64,000 nt of DNA, taken from positions 57,458-121,457 of the forward strand of contig PLZS01000185.1 in NCBI GenBank assembly GCA_003153555.1, read 5' to 3'. This DNA is from Candidatus Melainabacteria bacterium (GTDB lineage: Bacteria; Cyanobacteriota; Vampirovibrionia; Obscuribacterales; Obscuribacteraceae). Positions within the stretch are counted from its first letter, which is position 1. Each line of letters opens with the position of its first letter. The notes under the pieces are model-generated. The model ran no database searches. It had not been told where the DNA came from and was given only the letters and a program-made list of their open reading frames with translations. Shown here one piece after another: positions 17,715 through 27,153 of this stretch. Both the position numbers and the translations under genes were made by a program.

Positions 17715-18680
17715 CTAATGGAGGAAGTATGCATTTTCAATTGCGCTTGAGGCTTCTGAAATGCTGGTTTGAATTTTGCTGAGGAAGGTCTTTAGAGATG
17801 CTCCGGAAAGTTCGCTCATCTCTGCATATTCAAGCCGCGCACAGAGTCGTCCTAAAATACGCTCGGCTGCGTCAATCTCTTGTGGATGAACCGCGGCGGC
17901 GATGCCGGCAATTGCTTCTTGTGCGGCCTTAATTGAATAGCGAACATTTCTTGGTGATTCAGCATCAAGCAACAAAAATGCAGCAAGATTTAGAGGATCC
18001 AAGTCGCCGAGATATTTTCGTCGATACGCCTCAATAGAGCAGCAGCTTCTCAAAACACCCATCCATTGTATGTTTCGCAATGGGGTTTCGCAGAAATCCC
18101 CAGACGATTGGAGAATGTCAAAGTTGGTATCAACGATCCGACAGATCATGTCAGCGCGTTCGAGGTACTTTGCTAACTGAATAAATTGCCAACTTTGGGA
18201 ATGAGGAAGCGTTTGATCTGCCACTCCTTGAAACAACAATGATCCCATGATCACCGAGTGGAAGACTTCCTCTGGACACTCTTCGAACCGCTGTTTTACG
18301 TCATCACCGAGCAACGACCAATAAAGAGTGTTTAGAGTCTCCCACATCTCGGTCGAAATGTTTTCGCGAATACTGCGTGCGTTTTCGCGCGCTTTAGTCA
18401 GCGCAGCGATAAGGCTGCGATTACTCTCGCTTGCCATAAAGTCAGAGACGTGTTGACCGATGAGGGGCTTGCCAGCCAACAGAGATTCTTGAACTTCGGC
18501 ACGCTGATCCAAGCGCAAGATTCGCAGCACGCCCAACCATTGTTTCTCCTGCATATCTTGGGCAAGTTCACCAAGATCGATAAGCATGTGAGAGTTTACT
18601 AGCACGATGCGAGCGATATGTTCAGCGCGCTCGACGTATCGGCTCATCCAATACATCGCTTCAGCCACACGCGATAACAT
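17715..18680 (-). CDS. Alpha-E domain protein
   Basis: A 321-residue all-helical protein. The start at ATG 18680 gives MLSRVAEAMYWMSRYVERAEH, the usual N-terminus of the alpha-E family. The frame is open further upstream to a TTG at 18842, overlapping the ATP-grasp gene, and would add a Ser/Glu-rich 54-residue extension with no ribosome binding site. Conserved family patterns include YVERAEH, then LEYADMI-like YLERADMICRIVDTNFD and a late LGRLCARLEYA. Alpha-E proteins always co-occur with the circularly permuted ATP-grasp and transglutaminase proteins and probably assist synthesis or binding of the peptide tag. The exact reaction is unknown. Confidence 0.88.
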   Translation of the reverse strand: MLSRVAEAMYWMSRYVERAEHIARIVLVNSHMLIDLGELAQDMQEKQWLGVLRILRLDQRAEVQESLLAGKPLIGQHVSDFMASESNRSLIAALTKARENARSIRENISTEMWETLNTLYWSLLGDDVKQRFEECPEEVFHSVIMGSLLFQGVADQTLPHSQSWQFIQLAKYLERADMICRIVDTNFDILQSSGDFCETPLRNIQWMGVLRSCCSIEAYRRKYLGDLDPLNLAAFLLLDAESPRNVRYSIKAAQEAIAGIAAAVHPQEIDAAERILGRLCARLEYAEMSELSGASLKTFLSKIQTSISEASSAIENAYFLH

Positions 18681-18817
18681 CGGTCTGCTGCGTCCAGCGG
18701 CTGGCTGCACAAGCGAACTCTGCACGATACGTTCGCCCACCCTTTTACTCGCCCTGCCGACTGCGGCTGGCTGTGATGGGTGCTTTTCTTCTTCGCTTTC
18801 AATTTCAGATTGAGTAG

Positions 18818-20254
18818 TCAGCGCACGTCCTCCACAACCCAAGTATCTTTACTGCCGCCGCCTTGAGAACTATTTACCACCAAACTGCCTTCTTCTAATG
18901 CAACGCGGGTCAGTCCCCCTTGCATGACAACGGGCTTTTTGCCGTAGAGAATGTATGGACGCAAGTCGATTCGTCGCCCCTCAAAATGGTCTGCAACTAG
19001 ACTCGGATGCTGGCTTAATTCAATGATCGGTTGAGCGATAAAGTTGCGCGGATCGCTCTTGATTTTGGCAGCAAATTCGTCGCGTTCTTCCTTCGTAGAC
19101 ACATGTCCCATCAACATCCCGTAGCCGCCTGAGCCATTTGTATTCTTGACCACGAGCTCATTGAGGTGATCTAGAACGTAGGCGCAGTCGTCTTTATCTT
19201 GGCAGTTGTATGTCTGCACGTTGTTCAAAATTGGGTCTTGCGATAAATAGAATTTGATCATCGCTGGGACATATGGATAAACAGCTTTGTCATCGCAAAC
19301 GCCCGTGCCAACTGCATTGGCGAGTGCCACGTTTCCGCATCGATAGACGGTCATCAGTCCAGGGACGCCTAAGATACTATCGCCTCTGAAGCAAAGTGGA
19401 TCAAGGAAGTCATCATCGAGTCTTCGATAAATTACGTCGACCCTGCGCAATCCAGCTGTGGTGCGCATGTAGACGAAGTTGTTGTCGACGATGAGGTCTT
19501 TGCCTTCAACGAGTTCAACGCCCATCTGCCTGGCAAGGAAGCTGTGTTCGTAGTATGCAGAATTGAATATGCCTGGCGTGAGCACGACGATTGTTGGGTC
19601 GTCCACACGGAATTGCGCCAACTCTTTCAAGCATTGCAGCAAGTTATATGGATAGTCTTCAATGGATCTGACGCGGTAGCTGGCAAATAGAGCTGGAAAG
19701 ACCCGTTTCATAATGGCTCGATTTTCGAGGACGTAACTAACACCACTCGGTGTGCGGGCATTGTCTTCCAGGACAAGGTAATTGCCTTGTTTGTCACGAA
19801 TCAAATCGGTGCCGCAAACGTGAATGTAAACGTCATTGGGCACATTGACGTGAACCATTTCGCGTCTGAACATCTGGGCAGAATAGATGAGCTCCGGCGG
19901 CACGATGCCCTCGCGCAATATGCGCTGGTCGTGATAAACATCATGGCAGAACATATTGAGGGCGGTTATGCGCTGTTCCAATCCACGCTCGATAATATGC
20001 CATTCGGAAGCGGGCACTATTCTTGGCACAAGGTCGAAGGGAAAGATTCGCTCAACACCAGTGTCATCGTTGTAAACAGTAAAAGTTATGCCCTGGTTGC
20101 GAAAAGACAGATCAGCCATACGCCGGCGACGCTGAAATGCTGAGCTGCTCAGCTCAGCCAGCTGCCCAAACACTGACTCGTAGTGGGATCTCGGCACATC
20201 TTTAGCTTCGAACATTTCATCGAAGATGCCGTTCAATTGATACTGGTTGAACAT
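18818..20254 (-). CDS. Circularly permuted ATP-grasp amidoligase-type protein
   Basis: A 478-residue protein of the DUF404/DUF407 circularly permuted ATP-grasp type 2 family. Recognisable stretches are [81 protein letters not shown] and [11 protein letters not shown], and near the end NGSGGYGM and [13 protein letters not shown]. The Asp/Glu/Asn residues in [10 protein letters not shown] and the DLRPY motif are expected to coordinate ATP-Mg. The family is predicted to form amide bonds and belongs with alpha-E and transglutaminase proteins, often near the Anbu peptidase, which is not seen in this window. First gene of the operon. Confidence 0.92.
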   Translation of the reverse strand: MFNQYQLNGIFDEMFEAKDVPRSHYESVFGQLAELSSSAFQRRRRMADLSFRNQGITFTVYNDDTGVERIFPFDLVPRIVPASEWHIIERGLEQRITALNMFCHDVYHDQRILREGIVPPELIYSAQMFRREMVHVNVPNDVYIHVCGTDLIRDKQGNYLVLEDNARTPSGVSYVLENRAIMKRVFPALFASYRVRSIEDYPYNLLQCLKELAQFRVDDPTIVVLTPGIFNSAYYEHSFLARQMGVELVEGKDLIVDNNFVYMRTTAGLRRVDVIYRRLDDDFLDPLCFRGDSILGVPGLMTVYRCGNVALANAVGTGVCDDKAVYPYVPAMIKFYLSQDPILNNVQTYNCQDKDDCAYVLDHLNELVVKNTNGSGGYGMLMGHVSTKEERDEFAAKIKSDPRNFIAQPIIELSQHPSLVADHFEGRRIDLRPYILYGKKPVVMQGGLTRVALEEGSLVVNSSQGGGSKDTWVVEDVR

Positions 20255-20407
20255 GCCGCCAGCAATTCCCCTGTAAGATTTCCCATGGCTTTGCCAGCCT
20301 TACTTCCCATAATACTGGGATTGGCTGAGCTTGCAAGTGTTCTTATCGTTCTATAACCGATTTTTGCCCTTTGGCATCCATTAGCCTGGCTGTACACTGA
20401 TAATCAA

Positions 20408-21601
20408 ATGCTCAAAGTCTTTCTACACATATTTATTTTTACCTGGTTAAGTGTCAGCTGTTTTGGCAGTGAAGCACACAATTTTGGATCACTAAAACCT
20501 TGTCCAATAATTGCTCAGTCCTCAGGTGCATCCGCCACTACTAATGGTGGCGAGCTTAAAACATTCGCGCTCACGGCCGAAGATCTAAAATCCGCAGTGG
20601 CGAAGTCTGTTCTATCAATACAGAACAGACCATTCAAACCGCAAGCTGAGAGGCTGGTGGATTTTGGGGTGTCTAAAGAGAATCTTCTGGAGCGCAACAT
20701 GATTGGTGGTCCCTTTCGAAATTATAAGGATTATCAGGATCGCTGTCTTTCCAGAGTACCTACTGAAGTGCGGACTTATGTAATAGCGGGATTGTCCAAT
20801 GTTCGCATTGTTCTGCCTGAGACCTATGCAAAGAAACTGGACAGGCGTCAGGGTGGGGAGAAACATGCAATTGCACATAGTGCTGGGGAGTCTGCGGTTG
20901 CTGGAGCGTCTGCGGCTGCTGGAGAGTTCATGGTTCTGCCACTAGATAATTTGCAGAATCGCGTCTCACCGCAAGACATGCCTCAATTGATTGAGCAGAT
21001 GCCGGACCCGCGATATTTCAAACGCATTTTCATCTCTGATCAAGCCAATCCTGAAGATGACTGGGTGACTCAAATTTACTATCCGAAGGGATTTGTCTCG
21101 GCTACGGCGATGACTGAAGGCGTCTTGAACTTGTACAAGACGAATTTGAATAATCATCTTCGCCGCGACGTCATGCATGAATGGGGGCACGAATTGCGCT
21201 ACAAATTTTGGGACGATCCGGTCAGGGAGAGGTTTCATGATGCCTGCCAGGTTGAAACGCAATGGAATCCGCGGGCATATGCGGCGCGAGGCGATAGTGA
21301 ACAGTGGGCGGTCCTTGGCGAAAGACTGATTGGAACTAACACCGACGATTTTATGGAAGCCTGTGAAAAGGCGCCGATTAGAACATCGTTGTGGATGGTG
21401 GCTTTGCGTAAGTGTTTAGCTGAAGTGCCTGCGAATTGTCGAAGTATTGACCATACGAGCTATGTTGAGCGGTTGCAGTACGCATCAAAAGAAGCGCGGG
21501 GCAAGGCAATATCTCAGCTGAGATACCTGAGTACTGAAGGGAAAACTCAGTCTCTTCGCGAGCAAGCCAATAGAGTACTAGTCTATTTGGAAGCTAATTA
21601 G
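20408..21601 (+). CDS. Secreted HEWGH zinc metallopeptidase candidate
   Basis: A 397-residue protein with an N-terminal signal peptide (hydrophobic core FLHIFIFTWLSVSCFG). The central motif VMHEWGHEL places H257-E258-x-x-H261 in a zincin arrangement. The acidic GERLIGTNTDDF region 40-50 residues downstream could supply a third zinc ligand. Residues about 150-180 are Ala/Gly-rich (SAGESAVAGASAAAGE). The C-terminal about 60 residues look like an alpha-helical repeat (SKEARGKAISQLRYLS). It may be an extracellular or periplasmic protease, but overall family was not recognised and the active site is inferred from the motif alone. Divergent from the ATP-grasp operon; its 3' end overlaps the convergent gene by 4 nt. 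Confidence 0.65.
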   Translation: MLKVFLHIFIFTWLSVSCFGSEAHNFGSLKPCPIIAQSSGASATTNGGELKTFALTAEDLKSAVAKSVLSIQNRPFKPQAERLVDFGVSKENLLERNMIGGPFRNYKDYQDRCLSRVPTEVRTYVIAGLSNVRIVLPETYAKKLDRRQGGEKHAIAHSAGESAVAGASAAAGEFMVLPLDNLQNRVSPQDMPQLIEQMPDPRYFKRIFISDQANPEDDWVTQIYYPKGFVSATAMTEGVLNLYKTNLNNHLRRDVMHEWGHELRYKFWDDPVRERFHDACQVETQWNPRAYAARGDSEQWAVLGERLIGTNTDDFMEACEKAPIRTSLWMVALRKCLAEVPANCRSIDHTSYVERLQYASKEARGKAISQLRYLSTEGKTQSLREQANRVLVYLEAN

Positions 21602-22422
21602 TTAGTTGCTCCGGAAGGCTGTTCAGAATCAATTTTTGCCAGCTCGTTGCGAACACGAGTCGCCAATTCCTCGATCTGATAGTTGCCCAAATCAACTGGA
21701 ATGAGTGCCGCTTTGACCTCGCTCAAATTGTGCCAGCTGCGGTCTGGTAGTTCGGCGCCCCGGTGCAACATGATGATAATCTTTGGCTTCTTCAAGTCGT
21801 AATATTGAGCGGCGAACTGAACGATCATTGTCTGTTGTGTGCCGGTAACAATGATGTCAGCTTCGACGGCGCTATTTATTAGATCGAAGAAGTTCTCATC
21901 GTTTTCGCCAACTCGGCATACAGAATCGGGAAACTGATCGAACCTGCGAAACTTTCGTTCGTCGTATGTTTGACTGGTTTCACGCAGTGAGCGAATCTGC
22001 TGCTCAGCTAAGTTTAAGCGATCGATTTTTCTAAACAAATCATCGAAGGCGGCTCGATAACCATCAGAACAAAAAGCGAACGATACAGCGTTTGCAAAAT
22101 GCATCTTAAACGCTTGCACAAAATCGTAGAAATTCTCAACCTCTATGTGGTCCTTTAAAACCGAGTCGTAGCTGTCAAATTCCTTGAGGTACTCCGAATG
22201 TTTATAGGACCACATTGGAATGAAGGTGTGCCAGGGAGTCTCAACGATTCCTGTATCTCCTTGCCGCATATGAACGAGCACCTTAATCTTGTTCGGTTGG
22301 AACAACGAAGTTCTTGGTTTAGCTCGCCTTGCTTCGCGATAAATGTCTAAGAGATCGATTCCATCTGGCAGATCTGGACAGGCGCGATGAATGGTTCTAA
22401 AAAAAGCTCTGCCCCGGAGCAA
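21598..22422 (-). CDS. Fucosyltransferase-like protein, C-terminal part (second frame)
   Basis: This frame carries the C-terminal 266 residues of a glycosyltransferase-like protein. VLVHMRQGDTG contains the HxRxGD motif of GDP-fucose-dependent alpha-1,6-fucosyltransferases (NodZ/GT23-like). It is followed by SFAFCSDGYRAAFDDLF and an IIVTGTQQTMIVQFAAQY segment similar to the conserved S/T-Q/Q-binding loops. Read alone it can start only at a TTG (22422) with no ribosome binding site. The upstream frame (22347-22793) runs into it, and a slippery heptamer at 22398-22404 would join the two into one 398-residue protein. It may therefore be a frameshift product, a recoded gene or a pseudogene. Confidence 0.6.
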   Translation of the reverse strand: MLRGRAFFRTIHRACPDLPDGIDLLDIYREARRAKPRTSLFQPNKIKVLVHMRQGDTGIVETPWHTFIPMWSYKHSEYLKEFDSYDSVLKDHIEVENFYDFVQAFKMHFANAVSFAFCSDGYRAAFDDLFRKIDRLNLAEQQIRSLRETSQTYDERKFRRFDQFPDSVCRVGENDENFFDLINSAVEADIIVTGTQQTMIVQFAAQYYDLKKPKIIIMLHRGAELPDRSWHNLSEVKAALIPVDLGNYQIEELATRVRNELAKIDSEQPSGATN

Positions 22423-22793
22423 ATGCTGAAACGTACAACAAGCGTTTCTGTCGTTTGTCCTCTGGCTTTAGCGACTACCGTTGATACGTAATCTTGCAAA
22501 TCTTCAAAGGATGATAAGTGATGATCTTGCAAGACCTCATCGCTGATTGGCAGATCAAAAAGGCGGAATTTTTTCAATGGTGGCGTGTGTGTTTTCGCCA
22601 GGTACTGATTGAGTCCGACAAAATCAAATGTGCAAGAACTGCTGCGAGTCGCTTTGAGTGGAGTGTGGAAATAAAGATAATTGAGTGAGCGTCCTAACTT
22701 GAAAAAAATCGTAAACTGGGCAAGTTGATCCGTGAAACCAGCTTCGGCTATAGTCGAAATTGCGAAGTAGACGGGTGGTTCGCTCATTGTCAT
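22347..22793 (-). CDS. Fucosyltransferase-like protein, N-terminal part (first frame)
   Basis: Encodes 132 residues up to the heptamer, starting MTMSEPPVYFAISTIAEAG. YFAISTIAEAGFTDQLAQF is the likely first strand/helix of a Rossmann-like donor or acceptor domain. It ends in frame 0 a little past the slippery site with residues (EPFIAPVQICQMESIS) that look unlike a native terminus. A -1 shift at T TTT TTA converts LFL into LFR and continues in the frame of the downstream part. The joined protein would have 398 residues, a plausible length for a NodZ-like enzyme. The alternative is a 1-nt deletion in the T run, biological or a sequencing error. Confidence 0.6.
   Translation of the reverse strand: MTMSEPPVYFAISTIAEAGFTDQLAQFTIFFKLGRSLNYLYFHTPLKATRSSSCTFDFVGLNQYLAKTHTPPLKKFRLFDLPISDEVLQDHHLSSFEDLQDYVSTVVAKARGQTTETLVVRFSICSGAELFLEPFIAPVQICQMESIS
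22398..22404 (-). other. Candidate -1 frameshift slippery heptamer T TTT TTA
   Basis: On the coding (reverse) strand the frame-0 codons CTT TTT TTA form the X XXY YYZ heptamer T TTT TTA within a run of 7 T. A -1 slip continues at AGA ACC ATT, exactly the frame of the downstream ORF. No convincing pseudoknot was seen in the next 50 bases; only a weak CAGATCTG palindrome follows. An indel in the homopolymer fits equally well. Confidence 0.5.
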
Positions 22794-23008
22794 CTTGATT
22801 CAAATGGCTCGGCACTATATGCCATTGTCGACTATCTGCGTGAGCGGTCGCTCCTTACATCCCCTCTCTAAGTGATAGGGCTTGTCGGAGCATCTTGTAA
22901 ATACTCACTTAGAAGTTGCCATATGTCAAATCGCGGTAAATTTGCTTCTGCGTTGCCATTGCGAATATGCGATTATGTTCTCAACTTTTTTTGACCTGGC
23001 TAATTATC

Positions 23009-24832
23009 ATGACGAGCACTGGCACAGACTCCGCAACAGACCGCTACAGAGGTACGCCTGACCTCGTTCGCATCCCGGCGGGCCAGGGCAACGAACTGGT
23101 CTACTGCTCTTTAACAAAAGTAATGCAGGTCATGCCGACTGCAAAACTGCGCCTCTTGCAAAGTTGTCGCACTTTTGAAACCTTGGACGAACATGCTCGA
23201 CTCCTGTGTCTTGAACTTAATTATGGACCATTGCATTTAAAATCGATTCGGCAACAACTTACCGAGTTTGCTAGTTCCGGTTTGCTCATGTCCCACAATG
23301 CTTTGATCAGTCGTTTTGCTTCTTCAGAGCAAGTTGAAGAAGCACCACCACCTATTTCTGCGATGGCACTTCCAACTCGGAACCGGACTGAAGGTCTCGA
23401 GCGCAGCGTAGACAGTTATGCTGCATGCAGCCGAGAGCATGGACGCGAAATCCAGTTTTTCATCGCCGATCAATCTGATCACGATAAAACTCGCCAAGCT
23501 AATTTGCACATTCTTTCTCAGGCAAAAAAGAAATTTGGTTGCGAAATATTTTACGGCGCTGCACAGGAAAAAGAAGCGCTTGCCAGGGATCTGGCCAAGC
23601 ATACCGGTCATCCATTTGATCTGGTCAGTTTTGCCGTATTAAACGTCGAGAATTGTCCAAAGGCTTATGGCGCCAACCGCAATGCTTTGTTATTGAGCAC
23701 GGTTGGACAGCTGATTATTCAAGCGGATGATGACAGCGAATGCAAGATAGCGCCCAGTCCAGAGTTGAAAGAAAATCTGACTTTCACATCAGAATATTCA
23801 CCTATGCACTTGTATTTCCCATCACCAAGCGAACTGGAAACAAAAACAAGCGATTTCACCACAGGTGATGTTTTCGCTGTGCACGAGCAACTATTGGGCA
23901 AGTCTATAGGAACTTGCATAGCAGATTATTCGGCAGTGGAGCTCAACGACGCTAACAGCGATTTCTATACTCGATCACAACCGTGCCGAGTATCAGTGAC
24001 GTCACTTGGTACTGCAGGCGAATCTACCATAGGCACATCGTTTTGGTTCCTGACTGTAGAAGGTGATGCTCGGGCCCGCTTGCTTCGTTCCGAGAGTGAT
24101 TATCGCCATGCCATGGCTAATCATGACGTACTCAGGTTTGCCACCAATCCATCGATTAGTAATGGTACCTTCTGTTGCGGCATGAACCTTGGTCTCGACA
24201 ATCGACATCTTTTGCCACCTTTTACACCTGTGCAACGTAATGAGGATTCTGTCTTCGGCGATCTCGTCAATATTTGTAATTCTGGTTACTTCGGATTTTT
24301 GCCCTGGTTAATATTGCATAATCGACCTTCAAGGAACTACAGCACCGATGATTTGCGGCAGTTCGTTGCAAGAACGCAAACAGGCATTATCTTCGAGACA
24401 ATCGTGCGTGAGTCAAAATCACAACTGACATATGCAGATTCTGGCAAGAATCTGGTCTCGGTCGGCAAAGTCCTTGTCGAATGGGGCTCTGCTCCACTTG
24501 CTGATTTCGAAGAGATGGTGCGTTTGATGTTAGTACGACGAGCAAGTCGACAAATCGCCCATTTGGAACTATTTCTGAAAAAATACTCGGGCGCTCCCCG
24601 ATTCTGGGCTGACGATATTAATTTGTGCTTGTCGACACTAAAACAATCGATAGCAGACAAAGAATTCTTCGTCGCAAGTGATCTCTCTGTGCAATTCGGC
24701 GAGGAATACGCTCGTCAATTGCAACAACGCTTGGTCCGCAAATTCGGCGAGCTGCTGCAGATCTGGCCAGATCTTGTCGATGCAGCAAATCAGTTACGCA
24801 AGAGTGGATGGCAGCCATTCAAACAACTTTAG
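23009..24832 (+). CDS. PqqD-like/RRE-glycosyltransferase fusion, copy 1
   Basis: Start taken at ATG 23009 because it aligns with copy 3 (MTSTGTDSATDRYR versus VTNTTTHTATDRFR). 607 residues. Residues about 20-105 resemble a PqqD-type RiPP-recognition wHTH: NELVYCSLTKVMQVMP, CRTFETLDEHARLLC, then TEFASSGLLMSH. Residues about 110-400 are GT2-like: MALPTRNRTEGLERSVDSY (nucleotide-binding strand), CPKAYGANRNALLLS and IIQADDDSEC, a DxD metal site. The C-terminal about 170 residues are helical and end in ELLQIWPDLVDAANQL. Three paralogues occur in 10 kb. Family knowledge of PqqD suggests peptide binding; the GT role and substrate are inference. Adjacent genes: other glycosyltransferases. Confidence 0.72.
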   Translation: MTSTGTDSATDRYRGTPDLVRIPAGQGNELVYCSLTKVMQVMPTAKLRLLQSCRTFETLDEHARLLCLELNYGPLHLKSIRQQLTEFASSGLLMSHNALISRFASSEQVEEAPPPISAMALPTRNRTEGLERSVDSYAACSREHGREIQFFIADQSDHDKTRQANLHILSQAKKKFGCEIFYGAAQEKEALARDLAKHTGHPFDLVSFAVLNVENCPKAYGANRNALLLSTVGQLIIQADDDSECKIAPSPELKENLTFTSEYSPMHLYFPSPSELETKTSDFTTGDVFAVHEQLLGKSIGTCIADYSAVELNDANSDFYTRSQPCRVSVTSLGTAGESTIGTSFWFLTVEGDARARLLRSESDYRHAMANHDVLRFATNPSISNGTFCCGMNLGLDNRHLLPPFTPVQRNEDSVFGDLVNICNSGYFGFLPWLILHNRPSRNYSTDDLRQFVARTQTGIIFETIVRESKSQLTYADSGKNLVSVGKVLVEWGSAPLADFEEMVRLMLVRRASRQIAHLELFLKKYSGAPRFWADDINLCLSTLKQSIADKEFFVASDLSVQFGEEYARQLQQRLVRKFGELLQIWPDLVDAANQLRKSGWQPFKQL

Positions 24833-24969
24833 TTTAGTGGTTGCCACTCATGTATGAACTGCTGACCCGCGTGGAGCAACAGCAGTCTATTGAATAATCA
24901 CAAGAATGGGATTTAGTAAGAAAAAGTGGGATAAAGGTCGAATTGGCAGCACTTGCAACGAATAGAACT

Positions 24970-25908
24970 TCAATCCCAGCATGATAGATCGAGATCGTAG
25001 TGACCTGCCTGCTCGCTGGGATAAATGCCAGATTCGACGTTTTGGATGATGCCGGGCAGTTTGGCTATAAAATCAGGGCCATGATCAACGGCATGTAATG
25101 TCCAGGCTCGGCAGTCATCCAGATCGGCTCGCACATAGCAATCGTCTTTAATGCGAGCAGTTACCATGGACTCCCAGGGTTCAAACTTGGGCTCGACCAT
25201 AGCAGTAATCATGATTTTAATCTCTCCTGTAAAACGCCTAGCAGGAGCAGGTGCCTGTTTAAGAAATTGTGGAGTCAAAGGAAGTAGAGCTTGGAACCGC
25301 TGGACATCGATAAGAAAAACTCGACTGGTGAAATATTTGAACTCAAAAAAACCCTCAGGATTATGTATATAATCCACAAGTTGATGCATGGTGCCATCCA
25401 TGCTCGGTGGGCCGGATCGAGGCAGAACGCAGATAATCCTTTCATCGCTTTGCATAAGTTCTATTCCGCGCTTGATCCAGTTGAATTCAAGATGCTGATA
25501 AAGCAGAATGTCGCTGTCAAAATGCACCATATATGGTGATGTCGCTTGTTCAATGTAAGACAAAGTTCCCAGAATGGGGCAGCTACGATGATCGTGGGTC
25601 ATTTCAAATGCCGAGCCGAAATGCTTGATATAGACCTGTCGCTGAAATTCCCCATCATAATTGATCGTCATTTTTTCATCCATGACGCGATCAGCAATCA
25701 ACTGATCGCAACGTTCATGAAACGCAGACATTGGTGCAAGGTCTGTTCGAGTTCTGTAGGCTCCTCCAAGAGGTGCGGTGTCAGCGGTGATAACCTTTCG
25801 CTTAAAGGGGTAGTGGCAGGCGCGGACAAGATGTCTGACGGTCTGATTCATAAAGCTCGTATCAGGTCGTGCTACTAATATTGAAAGCTCGCAGTCAGGA
25901 ACATTCAT
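24970..25908 (-). CDS. GT-A type glycosyltransferase
   Basis: About 312 residues from ATG 25908 (MNVPDCELSILVARPDTSFM); a TTG at 25974 would add 22 residues. The first strand (ELSILVARPDTSF), an internal IEQATSPYMVHFDSDILLYQ with a DxD motif (FDSD), and FFEFKYFTSRVFLIDV support a GT-A fold with metal-dependent nucleotide-sugar binding. The C-terminal TLHAVDHGPDFIAKLP contributes a His that could bind the metal. No membrane segment, so probably cytosolic. It is divergent from the tandem GT4-like pair (26026, 27154) with about 115 bases between, which suggests a shared glycan pathway. The sugar is unknown. Confidence 0.7.
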   Translation of the reverse strand: MNVPDCELSILVARPDTSFMNQTVRHLVRACHYPFKRKVITADTAPLGGAYRTRTDLAPMSAFHERCDQLIADRVMDEKMTINYDGEFQRQVYIKHFGSAFEMTHDHRSCPILGTLSYIEQATSPYMVHFDSDILLYQHLEFNWIKRGIELMQSDERIICVLPRSGPPSMDGTMHQLVDYIHNPEGFFEFKYFTSRVFLIDVQRFQALLPLTPQFLKQAPAPARRFTGEIKIMITAMVEPKFEPWESMVTARIKDDCYVRADLDDCRAWTLHAVDHGPDFIAKLPGIIQNVESGIYPSEQAGHYDLDLSCWD

Positions 25909-26025
25909 TGCCGATATGGTTTCCACAGCGCCTCCATCATCAGTGCAGAGCCTCACTTCATTAAGTGGCCGCAACCCATATCAGTTAAAATATCTCGGTT
26001 TGAGGCAGCATTATCATAGAATGCA

Positions 26026-26973
26026 GTGAGCCAAATGTACTTTCTATTACACGTTCTATTACGAGATCCACTTGTCGTGGTTGTCAATTCCGGAGACGAC
26101 CTACTAACTTCCGTGGAGCGAGTTTCCAATATGGCTGAAGGCTCTATCGTGCACCTTTTCGTCAGGCTGCAATGGCATGGCTCGGTTTCGCTGGACAGGT
26201 TGGCGCGACTTGTCGCTCAGGCAGCTTCTTCCCACCCGAACCTGCGTTTCACATTCATGACCGCGACATCACAAGATGACATTCTCTATCGAAACAAAGG
26301 GTTAGATTCGATCTGGTGCAATCACAACGCTTTTCTAGACGCACGAATTTATACGCCTGACCTCAACGCTGAGAAGCTCTACGACGCCGTCTACGTAGCC
26401 CGCCTTGTTCAGTTCAAGCGACATCAATTAGCGGTCGAAATTCCGCGCCTGGCCGTCATCACCGAAGACTTTAAAGTCGAACCAGACTATGCCTCGACTT
26501 GCCTCGCCGCCTATCATGATTTGCGTTTCGTGAACTATGACCCCGAGCTAGGATGCCGGCGCCTCACGCCAGAGCAGGTTCGATCCGTTCTGACACAATC
26601 GCGATGTGGACTGGCGCTTTCCGAAGTAGAGGGTGCTATGTTCGCCTCGGCGGAATACCTTTTGACTGGTCTGCCGGTTGTGACGACACCATCCAAGGGC
26701 GGCCGACATATTTTCTTCCACCCCGACTACGTTGAGCTTGTGGAGGCGACGCCAGAGTCCGTCGCGTCAGGTGTCGCGCGGTTGATAGCGCGCAACATCG
26801 ACCCTGAGATGATCCGCAGCAGAACATATAAGCTTTTCATGGAGCATCGCTCCCGTTTGATTATGAGGTTGTCTGGACTGGCGCAGAAAGACCTGTTCGC
26901 ACAGGCTGGACCGAATCTATGGCTGCCTCAATTCGTCAACAAGTTGGAGACGTGGGTGAAGACTGAAAGTTGA
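26026..26973 (+). CDS. GT4-like glycosyltransferase, tandem copy 1
   Basis: A 315-residue protein (GTG 26026; an ATG at 26035 is an alternative). The second half carries the GT-B/GT4 signature. VYVARLVQFKRHQLAVEIP resembles the donor-binding entry with Arg/Lys. LALSEVEGAMFASAEYLLTGLPVVTTP contains the E-x7-E pattern (Glu of the nucleotide-sugar site) followed by SKGG. The short N-terminal half (HSNLRFTFMTATS, DARIYTPDLN) is reduced compared with typical 380-residue GT4 enzymes. The neighbour at 27154 is a paralogue at about 60 percent identity by eye, so this is a tandem duplication. Cytoplasmic. Donor and acceptor unknown. Confidence 0.75.
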   Translation: MSQMYFLLHVLLRDPLVVVVNSGDDLLTSVERVSNMAEGSIVHLFVRLQWHGSVSLDRLARLVAQAASSHPNLRFTFMTATSQDDILYRNKGLDSIWCNHNAFLDARIYTPDLNAEKLYDAVYVARLVQFKRHQLAVEIPRLAVITEDFKVEPDYASTCLAAYHDLRFVNYDPELGCRRLTPEQVRSVLTQSRCGLALSEVEGAMFASAEYLLTGLPVVTTPSKGGRHIFFHPDYVELVEATPESVASGVARLIARNIDPEMIRSRTYKLFMEHRSRLIMRLSGLAQKDLFAQAGPNLWLPQFVNKLETWVKTES

Positions 26974-27153
26974 ATCTGATTCTGCTACCATATCTGGTGC
27001 GATCATCACACAGATACAAGTAGGAGATTTGCCGAATTGAGGACAACACAACCTTGTTCTTCCATTGCAATTCGTTGAGCTCCAGTCTACGATCAGTTAA
27101 CATAAATCAGCTAACGACATACTTTATCTCCCAATCAAAATTCACCGTAGTAC

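Noticed and set aside
24850-24897. 15-codon mini-ORF after RRE-glycosyltransferase copy 1 as a RiPP precursor
   Set aside because: No ribosome binding site, no Cys/Ser/Thr-rich core and no leader-like motif; far too short to support.
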